From: an uncultured Mollicutes bacterium | Lineage (GTDB): Bacteria; Bacillota_I; Bacilli_A; RFN20; CAG-288 | Direction: 5' to 3' | Assembly (NCBI GenBank): GCA_900539865.1 | Contig: UQDS01000003.1 | Span: 147,656 to 211,655 of the forward strand | Length of the DNA stretch: 64,000 bases | Shown here: piece by piece, positions 33,170 through 41,369 of the stretch | How the letters are laid out: each line of letters opens with the position of its first letter | How positions within the stretch are numbered: the first letter of the stretch is position 1 | Notes under the pieces: model-generated | What the model was told of the DNA's origin: nothing | Database searches by the model: none | Seen by the model: the letters and a program-made list of their open reading frames with translations, nothing else | Program-made: the position numbers and the translations under genes

Positions 33170-34528
33170 ATGCTAATTTTTGATACTATTTGTGCTTTGG
33201 CGACACCGCCATATCCTAGCGCATTGGCGCTTGTTCGACTCTCCGGTGAAAAAACACTGGACATCCTTTCTCATATCATAAAAAAGGATGTGACAACATT
33301 GGAGCCTAACCGTTCTTATTTTGTCAAAATATATCCGGATAAAGAAAAAGAAAGCGATCCGATTGACGAAGTGGTCTTAACTTTTTACAAAGGTCCGAAA
33401 TCTTATACAGGATTTGATTCGGTTGATTTTTCTACTCACGGCAGCATGATTGTTGTGGAGGAACTTTTGGATACACTTTGTAAGTATGGAGCCAGAAGAG
33501 CAGAAAAGGGAGAGTTTTCCGCACAGTCTTATTACAACGGTAAGATGGATTTATTAAAAGCGCAGGGAATCAACGATTTGATCAATGCCCAAAGTAAACG
33601 CGCCAAAGAGATTGCGACAAAGACTCTCAGCGGTAAAAACACGAAGATTGTCACGGAATTAAAAAACACATTGTTAGGATATCTTGCTCAACTGGAATAT
33701 TTTGTTGAGAATCAATACGACGATACGGAAAGCGATGACTATATTCAGGTGTTAGATGAAATTCATGACAATCTTGAAAAAGATATTGTTCATGTTGATC
33801 AACTCTTAGAAAAAACAAAAAGAGCAAATAAAGAATATAGAGGATTTCACGTGGCGATTGCAGGGGAACCAAATGTTGGAAAATCAACCCTGCTCAATGC
33901 GATTTTACAAGAAGACAAAGCGATTGTTTCACCGATTCCGGGAACGACAAGAGATGTTGTGGAAGGAATTAAAGAAATCCGTGGAATTCGTTTTCACTTT
34001 AAAGATACTGCCGGTTTAAGAAAGACGGATGATTATGTAGAAAATCTCGGTATTGAACGATCCTATCAGACAATGGAAGCGGCAGATTTGATTCTTCTTT
34101 GTAGCGATTGCGGATTTCAGGATATGGAAAACAACAGGGTTTTGCAAGAACTGTTGTCTCATAAAAACGTAATTAAGGTCGCTACTAAAAAGGATTTAGA
34201 TTATCGATCTACGACGGAGGACATTGCCATTTGCTCCCTCAATGATGATTTAAAAAATCTTTACGATCTTCTCTTTTGTAAATTGGATTTAAATCAAAAA
34301 GAAGAAAGTAGTTTCTTAGGAAAGAGAGAAGAAGATTATCTTGCCAAGATTTTAGAAGAGATGAAAAAAGCGCGCGATGCTATTTTAGATACTTATCAGG
34401 TAGATATTATCTCCGACACTTTACGTGTCTCTGTTGCTTTGATCAACGATCTTATGGGACAGCACGTAGGAAAAACAATGGAAGATATCTATCAGACATT
34501 ATTTAGTAAATTCTGTTTAGGAAAATAA
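33170..34528 (+). CDS. mnmE: tRNA modification GTPase MnmE
   Basis: A 452-residue MnmE, which with MnmG adds the cmnm5 group to wobble U34. The N-terminal folate-binding domain starts FDTICALATPPYPSALALVRLSG. The GTPase domain has GEPNVGKSTL (G1, about 228), TRDVVEG (G2), DTAGLRKTD (G3) and TKKD (G4), and the C-terminus is FCLGK with the essential Cys. No SD precedes the ATG; see the promoter entry. It leads mnmE-tatD-rnmV-ksgA, one base before tatD. Confidence 0.95.
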   Translation: MLIFDTICALATPPYPSALALVRLSGEKTLDILSHIIKKDVTTLEPNRSYFVKIYPDKEKESDPIDEVVLTFYKGPKSYTGFDSVDFSTHGSMIVVEELLDTLCKYGARRAEKGEFSAQSYYNGKMDLLKAQGINDLINAQSKRAKEIATKTLSGKNTKIVTELKNTLLGYLAQLEYFVENQYDDTESDDYIQVLDEIHDNLEKDIVHVDQLLEKTKRANKEYRGFHVAIAGEPNVGKSTLLNAILQEDKAIVSPIPGTTRDVVEGIKEIRGIRFHFKDTAGLRKTDDYVENLGIERSYQTMEAADLILLCSDCGFQDMENNRVLQELLSHKNVIKVATKKDLDYRSTTEDIAICSLNDDLKNLYDLLFCKLDLNQKEESSFLGKREEDYLAKILEEMKKARDAILDTYQVDIISDTLRVSVALINDLMGQHVGKTMEDIYQTLFSKFCLGK

Positions 34529-34529
34529 G

Positions 34530-35315
34530 ATGAATATTATCGATACACATGCTCATCTCAACGATGAGAGACTTTTCAACGACATTGAGTCTGTAATTAA
34601 AAGAGCGAAAGAAAATGGAGTTTGTGCTGTTGTAAACAACGCGGATTCGCTCGCTTCTTTTGATGATATCCTCGCTTTGAGCACTCGCTATCCTGATTAT
34701 TGTTACGCCGTATTGGGAATTCATCCCGAATACGCAAAGGAATCAGAGGATTATTTTGAAAAAGCATATCAGAAAATACGAACATATCGAGACAAAATAA
34801 AAGCGATCGGTGAAATCGGTTTAGATTATCACTATGATAAAAGCGAAGAGACAAAGGCGATACAAAAGAAACGTTTTATTGAGCAAATCAACTTGGCAAA
34901 AGAATTGAACTTGCCCATTGTGATTCACTCTCGTGACGCTGATTTTGACACTTTGAATATCATCAAGGAGACACTGCCTCCGAAGATTGATCTTCACTGC
35001 TATTCGGGAAGTTTGGATATATTAAAAGAATATTTAAAACTTAACTTGGAAGTCCATATTGGTATTGGCGGTGTTTCAACGTTTAAAAACGCTAAGACAA
35101 TTCAAAATATCATCAAAGAAGTGCCTCTTGATATCCTTCTTACAGAAACGGATTGTCCTTATTTGACTCCCTCTCCTTTTAGAGGGGAGAGGAATGAGCC
35201 TTCTTATCTTCCTTATATCGTGAGACAAATTGCGTCATTAAAAGGTGAAAACATCGATTATGTCGCAGAACAGTTATTAAAAAACGGAAAGAAGTTCTAT
35301 GGAATTGAATCATAA
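34530..35315 (+). CDS. tatD: TatD-family metal-dependent DNase
   Basis: A 261-residue TIM-barrel hydrolase. Metal ligands lie in IDTHAHLND (His-x-His, residues 4-12), GEIGLDYHYD (Glu), PIVIHSRDA, DLHCYSG and TETDCPYL (Asp). Family members act as 3'-5' nucleases and D-aminoacyl-tRNA deacylases. It sits next to rnmV and ksgA, as in B. subtilis, and overlaps rnmV by 17 bases. SD AGGAAAA within the mnmE end. Confidence 0.93.
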   Translation: MNIIDTHAHLNDERLFNDIESVIKRAKENGVCAVVNNADSLASFDDILALSTRYPDYCYAVLGIHPEYAKESEDYFEKAYQKIRTYRDKIKAIGEIGLDYHYDKSEETKAIQKKRFIEQINLAKELNLPIVIHSRDADFDTLNIIKETLPPKIDLHCYSGSLDILKEYLKLNLEVHIGIGGVSTFKNAKTIQNIIKEVPLDILLTETDCPYLTPSPFRGERNEPSYLPYIVRQIASLKGENIDYVAEQLLKNGKKFYGIES

Positions 35316-35862
35316 TTACGCTAAATTGCGTTACGCTTACATCGTCGAAGGAACAACGGATGAAGACAAGCTGAAAAAGCTTGGCTGCCTTTTTGTGATT
35401 AAAACCGGTGGAAGATACATTCGTCCAGAGATTATGGAATTTATCGAGGAAGTAAGTAAAGTAAGACCGCTTGTTTTGGTGACGGATCCAGATGGTCCTG
35501 GAAGAGATATCGCAAATCACATTGAACGAAAGACCGGCCCTTGTATCCGTGCGGAAATCGATAAAAAGGATGCGATAAAAAAGGGAAAGGTCGGCGTGGC
35601 TGAAATGAGTATGGACTCATTAAAAGAGGTGTTAAGACCATATATTCATCACGATTTATTCGTGGATGAGAATCTTTCTCTTGCGGACGATGATTTTTAT
35701 GACCTTGGTTTGGTTGGCTTAGGTTCAAAAGCCAAAAGAATGAAATTAGTTGAAAAATATCATATTCCTTATACATCGGCTAAGAATGTGGAGGAAGCGT
35801 TGCTTATGCTTTGTGTAAACAAAGAGGAAATTATGGAGGTTATCCAAGATGACGGAGAATGA
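35299..35862 (+). CDS. rnmV: Ribonuclease M5 (5S rRNA maturation)
   Basis: A 187-residue TOPRIM nuclease. The catalytic Glu is in YIVEGTTDEDKLKK (near residue 17) and the acidic DPDGPG motif is near 58; GKVGVAEMS follows. RNase M5 cuts both strands of the 5S precursor on the ribosome with uL18. No rRNA is in this window. The gene overlaps tatD (17 bases) and ksgA (14 bases), so all three are translationally coupled. Confidence 0.92.
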   Translation: MELNHNYAKLRYAYIVEGTTDEDKLKKLGCLFVIKTGGRYIRPEIMEFIEEVSKVRPLVLVTDPDGPGRDIANHIERKTGPCIRAEIDKKDAIKKGKVGVAEMSMDSLKEVLRPYIHHDLFVDENLSLADDDFYDLGLVGLGSKAKRMKLVEKYHIPYTSAKNVEEALLMLCVNKEEIMEVIQDDGE

Positions 35863-36664
35863 AAGAATTCAGAACATTTTAAAAGAGAATGGATTGACTG
35901 CTAAAAAGTCTTTCGGTCAAAATTTCCTCATCAATGAAGGTGTCATCAAAAGAATTGTCAATGGCATGGAACCGGAAAAACATGATGTTGTTATCGAAAT
36001 TGGTCCCGGACTTGCTTCTTTGACTTTGCCGCTGAGTAAAAAAGCAAAGCGATTGATCGCTGTAGATGCTGATCGCGATATGGTTGCTATCTTAAATGAT
36101 ATTTTTCATGATGTGGATAATGTCGAAATAATTCAGTCGGATTTTTTGCGGTTTGATCCTGATCTTTATGCGGATAAAGACCATCGTATCTTCATCGGTA
36201 ATCTACCTTATAACATCACTAGCGAATTGTTGGAGTATATGCTGGAAAAAGATTTTCAAGCTGCAGGATTTATGGTCCAAAAAGAAGTTGCTGATAAATT
36301 GATGTATGTCCCTGGAAAAAAAGAAAATTGTCCCTTAGGTGCCTTTATCAAAGCAAGAGGTGAGTTGACTTTAATCACAAATGTAGATTCTTCTTCTTTT
36401 AATCCAGCTCCGAAAGTTGAATCTGCGTTTGTTAAAATTGTCAAAGAAAGAGATGTTGACTTTGCTTTATATCCTGTTCTTAAGGCGCTGTTTAAGGATC
36501 CTAACAAAAATATTAGCAACTGTTTGAAACAATCACCGCTTTATCAAAAAGCGTATATTTGTTTAAAAGAAGAAGCGAATTCCTTTTTAATGATGCGCGC
36601 ACGACAATTGGAAATTTCTGACTTGATCACGCTCTCTCAACACATACTTGAAATCAACAAGTAA
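35849..36664 (+). CDS. ksgA: 16S rRNA dimethyladenosine transferase (KsgA/RsmA)
   Basis: A 271-residue SAM methyltransferase that dimethylates A1518 and A1519 of 16S rRNA. KKSFGQNFLINEGV, the SAM loop IEIGPGLASLT, and the catalytic GNLPYNI are present. The C-terminal domain ends with LKQSPLYQKAY and a helical tail. The SD GGAGG lies inside rnmV. It is the last gene of mnmE-tatD-rnmV-ksgA. Confidence 0.95.
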   Translation: MTENERIQNILKENGLTAKKSFGQNFLINEGVIKRIVNGMEPEKHDVVIEIGPGLASLTLPLSKKAKRLIAVDADRDMVAILNDIFHDVDNVEIIQSDFLRFDPDLYADKDHRIFIGNLPYNITSELLEYMLEKDFQAAGFMVQKEVADKLMYVPGKKENCPLGAFIKARGELTLITNVDSSSFNPAPKVESAFVKIVKERDVDFALYPVLKALFKDPNKNISNCLKQSPLYQKAYICLKEEANSFLMMRARQLEISDLITLSQHILEINK

Positions 36665-36691
36665 AACGTAGTAAATCATTTGAAAAACAAA

Positions 36692-36722
36692 GAAAAAGCA
36701 GAGGTTTGACCTCTGCTTTTAT
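36692..36722. terminator. Bidirectional terminator between ksgA and rsmI
   Basis: AAAAGCAGAGG-TTTGA-CCTCTGCTTTT, 11 pairs, with A and T runs on either side. It serves both convergent operons. Confidence 0.9.
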
Positions 36723-36738
36723 GGTTTTGTTTTGAAAT

Positions 36739-37596
36739 TTATTTTAAGGTGAGACCTATTTTATAAACTTCGTTTTTACTCAGGTTATATTTTGCTGCAA
36801 TCTCTTTAGATAAATAAGAGATGCTTTTTCCTTCCTGCAGTCCCTTTTTGAATTCTTTTAAGACAAAACCTTCGTCTAATTCTTCTTTCTTATCGGAACC
36901 TTTTACAACGATGACACACTCACCTCTCTCTTCTAAATGAGCGGCAAGGAGCTCTTTTAATGTTCCGTGAACTACTTCTTCGTGAATCTTTGTCAATTCG
37001 CGGATGAGAGAGACTTCTCTCTCTTCCGAAAACACTTCTTTCATAATTTCTAATGTCTTAAGAAAGCGTTTAGGAGATTCGTAAAAAATCAAAGTTTCTT
37101 TGCGGTCTTTCAATTGAGTTAACATGCTTTTGATTTGACCGGCTTTGGTTGGAAGAAAACCATAGAAGGAAAAATCTGCACTGTCAATTCCCGAAAGGAC
37201 AAGAGCGCTTAAAGAGGCGGTTGGACCAGGAAGGATTGTGACAGGCACATTTTCTTGGTAACACGCTTGTACCAATAAAGCTCCAGGATCGGAAATACCA
37301 GGCATTCCTGCATCGGAACAGTATGCGAGTTTTAAATGCTTTTGCTTTACTTCTCGCACCAAATCGACCGCCCCTTTTGCTTCTGTTTGCGCATATAAGG
37401 AAACAAGTCTTTTGGCTTTGATTTCATACGAAGAGAGCAAGAGAGCTGTGTTTCTTGTATCTTCACAGGCGATGATATCAGCTTCTTTTAAGAAGTTTAA
37501 TGCGCGGAGAGTGATGTCTTCTTTATTGCCAATCGGTGTAGTCACCAGAGCGACAAGACAATCGTTCTCTTTGCAAAAAGGATTATTTCTTATCAT
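36739..37596 (-). CDS. rsmI: 16S rRNA (cytidine1402-2'-O)-methyltransferase RsmI
   Basis: A 285-residue tetrapyrrole-methylase-fold enzyme. TTPIGNKEDITLRALN, CEDTRNTALLL, YCSDAGMPGISDPG and PGPTASLSALVLSG are the RsmI hallmarks, and the C-terminal AAKYNLSKNEVYKIGL is the small HTH-like RsmI domain. It is the last gene of the dnaX operon. Its start overlaps ricT by 14 bases and has no SD, so it depends on coupling. Confidence 0.95.
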   Translation of the reverse strand: MIRNNPFCKENDCLVALVTTPIGNKEDITLRALNFLKEADIIACEDTRNTALLLSSYEIKAKRLVSLYAQTEAKGAVDLVREVKQKHLKLAYCSDAGMPGISDPGALLVQACYQENVPVTILPGPTASLSALVLSGIDSADFSFYGFLPTKAGQIKSMLTQLKDRKETLIFYESPKRFLKTLEIMKEVFSEEREVSLIRELTKIHEEVVHGTLKELLAAHLEERGECVIVVKGSDKKEELDEGFVLKEFKKGLQEGKSISYLSKEIAAKYNLSKNEVYKIGLTLK

Positions 37597-38749
37597 TTTT
37601 ATTTTTTACCGGGATAAAGTCTAAAACAGATTTGTCTGCAATCTGTGAAACCGGGATAAATCCGGAAGAGGAAGAAGAACCAGGCAACTTGAAGTCGTTG
37701 TATTTCTCTTTGTGTTTCTTATTTTTCTTTTGTTTGTTGTTACTATTGATATCCTTATGATTGCTAGGAGAGGTCTGCGCCTTCTGTTTCTTTTCTTTTT
37801 CTTCTTTGTATTTCTTTTCGTTCTTTTCAATTTGAGCGATTCTCTTCTTGGTTTCGTTCATTCCGTAGCCGCTTAAATCGACACCGGAATTGACATCGAA
37901 ATCAGATTTTAAGAATTTGCTATCTTGTTTTTCTAATCCCTTTTTTGCACGTTCAAACTCTTCTTTCGAGAATGTCTCGTAATTATCTCCGTTGTAGGTG
38001 GTAATCGTATCGCTGAGAATGTTTAAACCGGTGACTTCATATTGTTTTCCTAAATAGGTAAACTTTTCACCGACTTTAGGATAATTTGGTCTGATTTCAG
38101 AATAGATAGCGTCTTCAAACTTCAGGCAGCACATCAGCTTTCCGCATTGGCCAGAGAGTTTGGGAATGTTGATGGCAAGAAGCTGATTCTTAGCCATGTT
38201 GATAGAGATAGAAAAGCCTTCAAAGGAAGTGATGAAAGAAGTGCAGCAGAGAGGAAGTCCGCAAGGGCCGATTCCTCCGACCAAACGAGCTTGATCGCGG
38301 GGACCGATTTGGCGGAGTTCAATCTTCATGTTGAACGTGCCATTTAAGATGCGGACAAGTTCACGGAAATCAACGCGGACATCGGAGCTAAACGTGATCA
38401 ATACCTTGGGTTCTTCGATGTCTAAGTAAGAGTGCAAAACTTTAATATTGAGTTCTAAATCATCTGCGTATTTTTGGCAGGTTGTAGAAATTTTAATCGA
38501 CTTCTTTTCGTTATCAAAACTCGCCGCTTTGTCTTGGAAGGTTGCAATGCGGAGAATCGGAGGGAAGATGACATCAAAATTTTCTTTTTTTAATTCATCT
38601 TCTGTGGGAGTTCTGACTTTCGCCACTTTGCCGACAAATGTTCCATGGGAAGTTTCAACCACGACAAAATCGTTAACGTTGATATCTTTATTTGTCTGGT
38701 AATAGGACATACCAGTGAAATCAAATGGGACGCCAATTAAATTGATCAT
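37583..38749 (-). CDS. ricT: RicT/YaaT, PSP1-domain protein of the Y-complex
   Basis: A 388-residue PSP1 protein. The cysteines in GPCGLPLCCTSF and GQCGKLMCCLKFE are the iron-sulfur ligands of RicT, which forms the RicA-RicF-RicT complex that promotes mRNA maturation with RNase Y. After residue 290 comes a Lys/Asn/Ser-rich disordered tail. SD AAGGAG. It lies between holB and rsmI as in B. subtilis, but yabA and yabB between them are missing. Confidence 0.92.
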   Translation of the reverse strand: MINLIGVPFDFTGMSYYQTNKDINVNDFVVVETSHGTFVGKVAKVRTPTEDELKKENFDVIFPPILRIATFQDKAASFDNEKKSIKISTTCQKYADDLELNIKVLHSYLDIEEPKVLITFSSDVRVDFRELVRILNGTFNMKIELRQIGPRDQARLVGGIGPCGLPLCCTSFITSFEGFSISINMAKNQLLAINIPKLSGQCGKLMCCLKFEDAIYSEIRPNYPKVGEKFTYLGKQYEVTGLNILSDTITTYNGDNYETFSKEEFERAKKGLEKQDSKFLKSDFDVNSGVDLSGYGMNETKKRIAQIEKNEKKYKEEKEKKQKAQTSPSNHKDINSNNKQKKNKKHKEKYNDFKLPGSSSSSGFIPVSQIADKSVLDFIPVKNKNDKK

Positions 38750-38751
38750 AC

Positions 38752-39765
38752 TTATTCTCCTTCTAAGACCATTGCAAGTCTTGCCGCCATTAAAATCGGG
38801 TTGTAGTTGACTTGGCGGAAAGCCAAGGCTTCTTTCACAACTTCATCTGCTTGTTGTATTTTTTCTTTCTCTTTTTTGAGAAGAGAGATGATATCGTGAA
38901 AGGGATTGTTTTCATCGTTATCTTGAGTTAACGCAGCCGTGAAAATCTCGTGAATCATGAGATACATCCAATTATAACACGCAGCGCCTTTTTTCATTCC
39001 GGCTTGTTTTAAGATTGCAAAACTAGCCTCGTCTTTAGAGATAGCAAAGGCGTTTAAAAACGTCTCAGCAGCAAAATATCCTTCACGGAAGTTGTCGTTG
39101 CTTAAAATCGCTTGCTCTACTTCTTCTTTGCTAGAGAAAAAACGAGAGAGAAAATAACACTCACCGCAAGATAAACGGATGTCTTCTTTTTTCTTCTTTT
39201 TTCCTTCTTGTTCCGGATAAGAAAAAGTCATTTGACTCAATTCTTCACACAATCCTTCCGGGTCGATAGGATCGATGCGAACGCTGATGGTGCGGGAACG
39301 GATGGTTGCAAGAACGCGGTCCAGGTTATAAGTGGTTAAAATGGCGATCTGTCCCTCTTTTGGTTCCTCTAGGAATTTTAAAATTGTGTTCGCCGCTTTT
39401 TCTGTGATGTTGTCAATGCGGTGAATGACATAGCATAGACGGTGGTTTTGCTCTAATGCAGAAAGAGAGAACTTTTGTTCTAAGTTTTGGATGTTTTCTT
39501 TTTTTATTGTTTCATTTTCGCCGTCGATGAGCACAAAGTCTGGGTGAACACCTAAATTAAAACGGCGACATGCATCGCAATTGTCACAGGCGAGAAGTTC
39601 GTTTTCACACCCGAGTGATTTTGCTAAAAACAACGCGGTCTCTTTTAAGGGGGCGTTTCTTTGCCCATATAAAAGATAGGCAGAGGATAGTCTACCCATC
39701 TTACGAGAGTTGATGAAGAGTTTTGCTGCTTTTGGCTCGTAGGTTAGAAACGTCTCTTTATCCAT
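38752..39765 (-). CDS. holB: DNA polymerase III delta-prime subunit
   Basis: A 337-residue clamp-loader subunit. YLLYGQRNAPLKETALFLAK occupies the P-loop position, and the GKT is lost as expected in delta-prime. The Zn knuckle is CDNCDACRRF, and the sensor region reads IRSRTISVRID. It acts with DnaX to load the sliding clamp. It starts five bases after tmk and is followed by ricT two bases later. Confidence 0.92.
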   Translation of the reverse strand: MDKETFLTYEPKAAKLFINSRKMGRLSSAYLLYGQRNAPLKETALFLAKSLGCENELLACDNCDACRRFNLGVHPDFVLIDGENETIKKENIQNLEQKFSLSALEQNHRLCYVIHRIDNITEKAANTILKFLEEPKEGQIAILTTYNLDRVLATIRSRTISVRIDPIDPEGLCEELSQMTFSYPEQEGKKKKKEDIRLSCGECYFLSRFFSSKEEVEQAILSNDNFREGYFAAETFLNAFAISKDEASFAILKQAGMKKGAACYNWMYLMIHEIFTAALTQDNDENNPFHDIISLLKKEKEKIQQADEVVKEALAFRQVNYNPILMAARLAMVLEGE

Positions 39766-39770
39766 GTATC

Positions 39771-40400
39771 TTATTTTCCTAAGCGTCTTAAAATGATGTT
39801 TACGATTTCATCAGAAATCTCATCAGGGGTTCGGCTTGCGTCGATTTTGATCACCCTATCTTTGAAGCGTTCGTTGACAATTTGATAGCCTTCATAAACT
39901 TTCTGGTGGAAGGTTTGAGCTTCTTTGTCAAGACGATCGGCATCTCTTTCTCTTCCGCTCATTCTCTTTAAGCCTTCTTCGACAGATAAGTCTAAGAAGA
40001 AGGTGATATCAGGATAGATACCATCGATGGCGAATTCATTGATTTTCATCACTTCATCGATACCGATACCTCTGGCGTATCCTTGATATGCCAAAGAAGA
40101 ATCAAGGTAGCGGTCAGAAATGACTGTTTCCCCTTTTTCAAGTGCAGGAAGAACAATATCGACAAGATGCTGTCTTCTGCTTGCGGCATAAAGAAGAGCT
40201 TCTGTTTTAATATCTTCTTCTGTGTTGTTTCGGTCTAAAATGATTTTGCGAATCTGTTCTGAAATTTTGCTACCGCCAGGTTCTCTTGTAAAAAGAGGAA
40301 AAAGGCCTAGTGCGTTGAGCTTGCTTTTCACTTGTTCTAACGCGGTGGTTTTACCACAGCCATCACAGCCTTCAAATGAGATAAATAAACCTTTGTTCAT
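39771..40400 (-). CDS. tmk: Thymidylate kinase
   Basis: A 209-residue dTMP kinase. P-loop FEGCDGCGKTTALEQ, DR motif SDRYLDSSLAYQG, and the lid region SGRERDADRLDKE are visible. Together with Tdk (9.6 kb) it makes dTDP from salvaged thymidine. I chose the ATG at 40400 because GGAG lies nine bases upstream; the longer ORF start at 40421 is inside recR and lacks an SD. Confidence 0.95.
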   Translation of the reverse strand: MNKGLFISFEGCDGCGKTTALEQVKSKLNALGLFPLFTREPGGSKISEQIRKIILDRNNTEEDIKTEALLYAASRRQHLVDIVLPALEKGETVISDRYLDSSLAYQGYARGIGIDEVMKINEFAIDGIYPDITFFLDLSVEEGLKRMSGRERDADRLDKEAQTFHQKVYEGYQIVNERFKDRVIKIDASRTPDEISDEIVNIILRRLGK

Positions 40401-40404
40401 CCGA

Positions 40405-41013
40405 TTATTCTCCTTTGTCATAGAAGATTCTTCCTTTGATGGAAGAGGTTATTGTCATATTGTCAAGATATTCTAAATTTGTTCCAATAGGGATTCCGTT
40501 AGCAAGCTTTGAAACATTGACATCTTTGCTTGATTTGTACAAATTTGCAATATATGATGCTGTCGTTTCACCTTCTAAATCGGTGGGTAGAGCTAAGATG
40601 ATTTCTTTGACTTGGTTGTTTTGAATCACTTCTTTTAGTTGTGGGATGCCAATGTTATTTGGAGTGCGGTTTTTTAAAGGAGACAATGTGCCTTTTAAAG
40701 AAAAATACATTCCGTGATATCCGTTTGTTTTTTCAATCGATAAGATATCTTTGCTATCCGCAACAATCAGCAAAATGCGGCGATCTCTTGTTTCATCGCT
40801 ACAAATTGGACACTGCTCATCATAAAAAGTCCCACAGTTTGGACAGCGTTTCACTTTTAAAGTGGCGTCTTCTAACGCCTGGATGAATTCTTCTCTGTCT
40901 TCGGCGGTGAGATTTAATGTTGCATATGCTAAACGCTCTGCTGTGCGAAAACCAATGCCGGGCAGCTTTTTATAGCTTGCGATGAGATCTTGAATTGTTT
41001 TAATTGATTCCAT
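40405..41013 (-). CDS. recR: Recombination protein RecR
   Basis: A 202-residue RecR. HhH region KKLPGIGFRTAERLAYATLN, Zn finger CPNCGTFYDEQCPIC, then TOPRIM with IVADSKDILSIEKT and ALPTDLEGETTASYI. It forms a ring clamp working with RecO and RecF at stalled forks. It overlaps ybaB by 14 bases, in the conserved dnaX-ybaB-recR order. Confidence 0.95.
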   Translation of the reverse strand: MESIKTIQDLIASYKKLPGIGFRTAERLAYATLNLTAEDREEFIQALEDATLKVKRCPNCGTFYDEQCPICSDETRDRRILLIVADSKDILSIEKTNGYHGMYFSLKGTLSPLKNRTPNNIGIPQLKEVIQNNQVKEIILALPTDLEGETTASYIANLYKSSKDVNVSKLANGIPIGTNLEYLDNMTITSSIKGRIFYDKGE

Positions 41014-41356
41014 TTTCAGCTAGCATTTCCATTTGCATGCGTTCTAAATCGCCTTGCAATTTCTGTTGTAATTCTGTCTGCTCGGTGGTGATAGCGTTTT
41101 TGAGGTTCATAAAGAGGGATAAGATGGCGTGCTCAATTTGTCCTTTTCCGGCAGTCTCATAAAAACCTTGATCGATTTTTACATCCAAAAGTGAAAAATC
41201 GCCTTTGATTTTAATCGTCAAACCTTGGTATCTTCCTTGATACTCTTTGTTTTGCAAAGCTGCCAATTGGTTTTGATAGTCTTTGGCTTTGTCTTGTAAC
41301 ATTGCCATGCTGACTGCTTGCTTTACTTTCTTGAGATTGTCGTCGTTTTCATTCAT
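41000..41356 (-). CDS. YbaB/EbfC-family nucleoid-associated protein
   Basis: A 118-residue protein between dnaX and recR, the fixed place of ybaB. It matches the family's alpha-beta-alpha layout (N-terminal helix MAMLQDKAKDYQNQLAAL, beta strands GLTIKIKGDFSLLDVKI, C-terminal helix), but the sequence is divergent and lacks the usual Gly/Met-rich N-terminus. SD GAGGT. Function as a DNA-binding dimer is inferred from family and position. Confidence 0.8.
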   Translation of the reverse strand: MNENDDNLKKVKQAVSMAMLQDKAKDYQNQLAALQNKEYQGRYQGLTIKIKGDFSLLDVKIDQGFYETAGKGQIEHAILSLFMNLKNAITTEQTELQQKLQGDLERMQMEMLAENGIN

Positions 41357-41369
41357 AATCGTTACCTCT

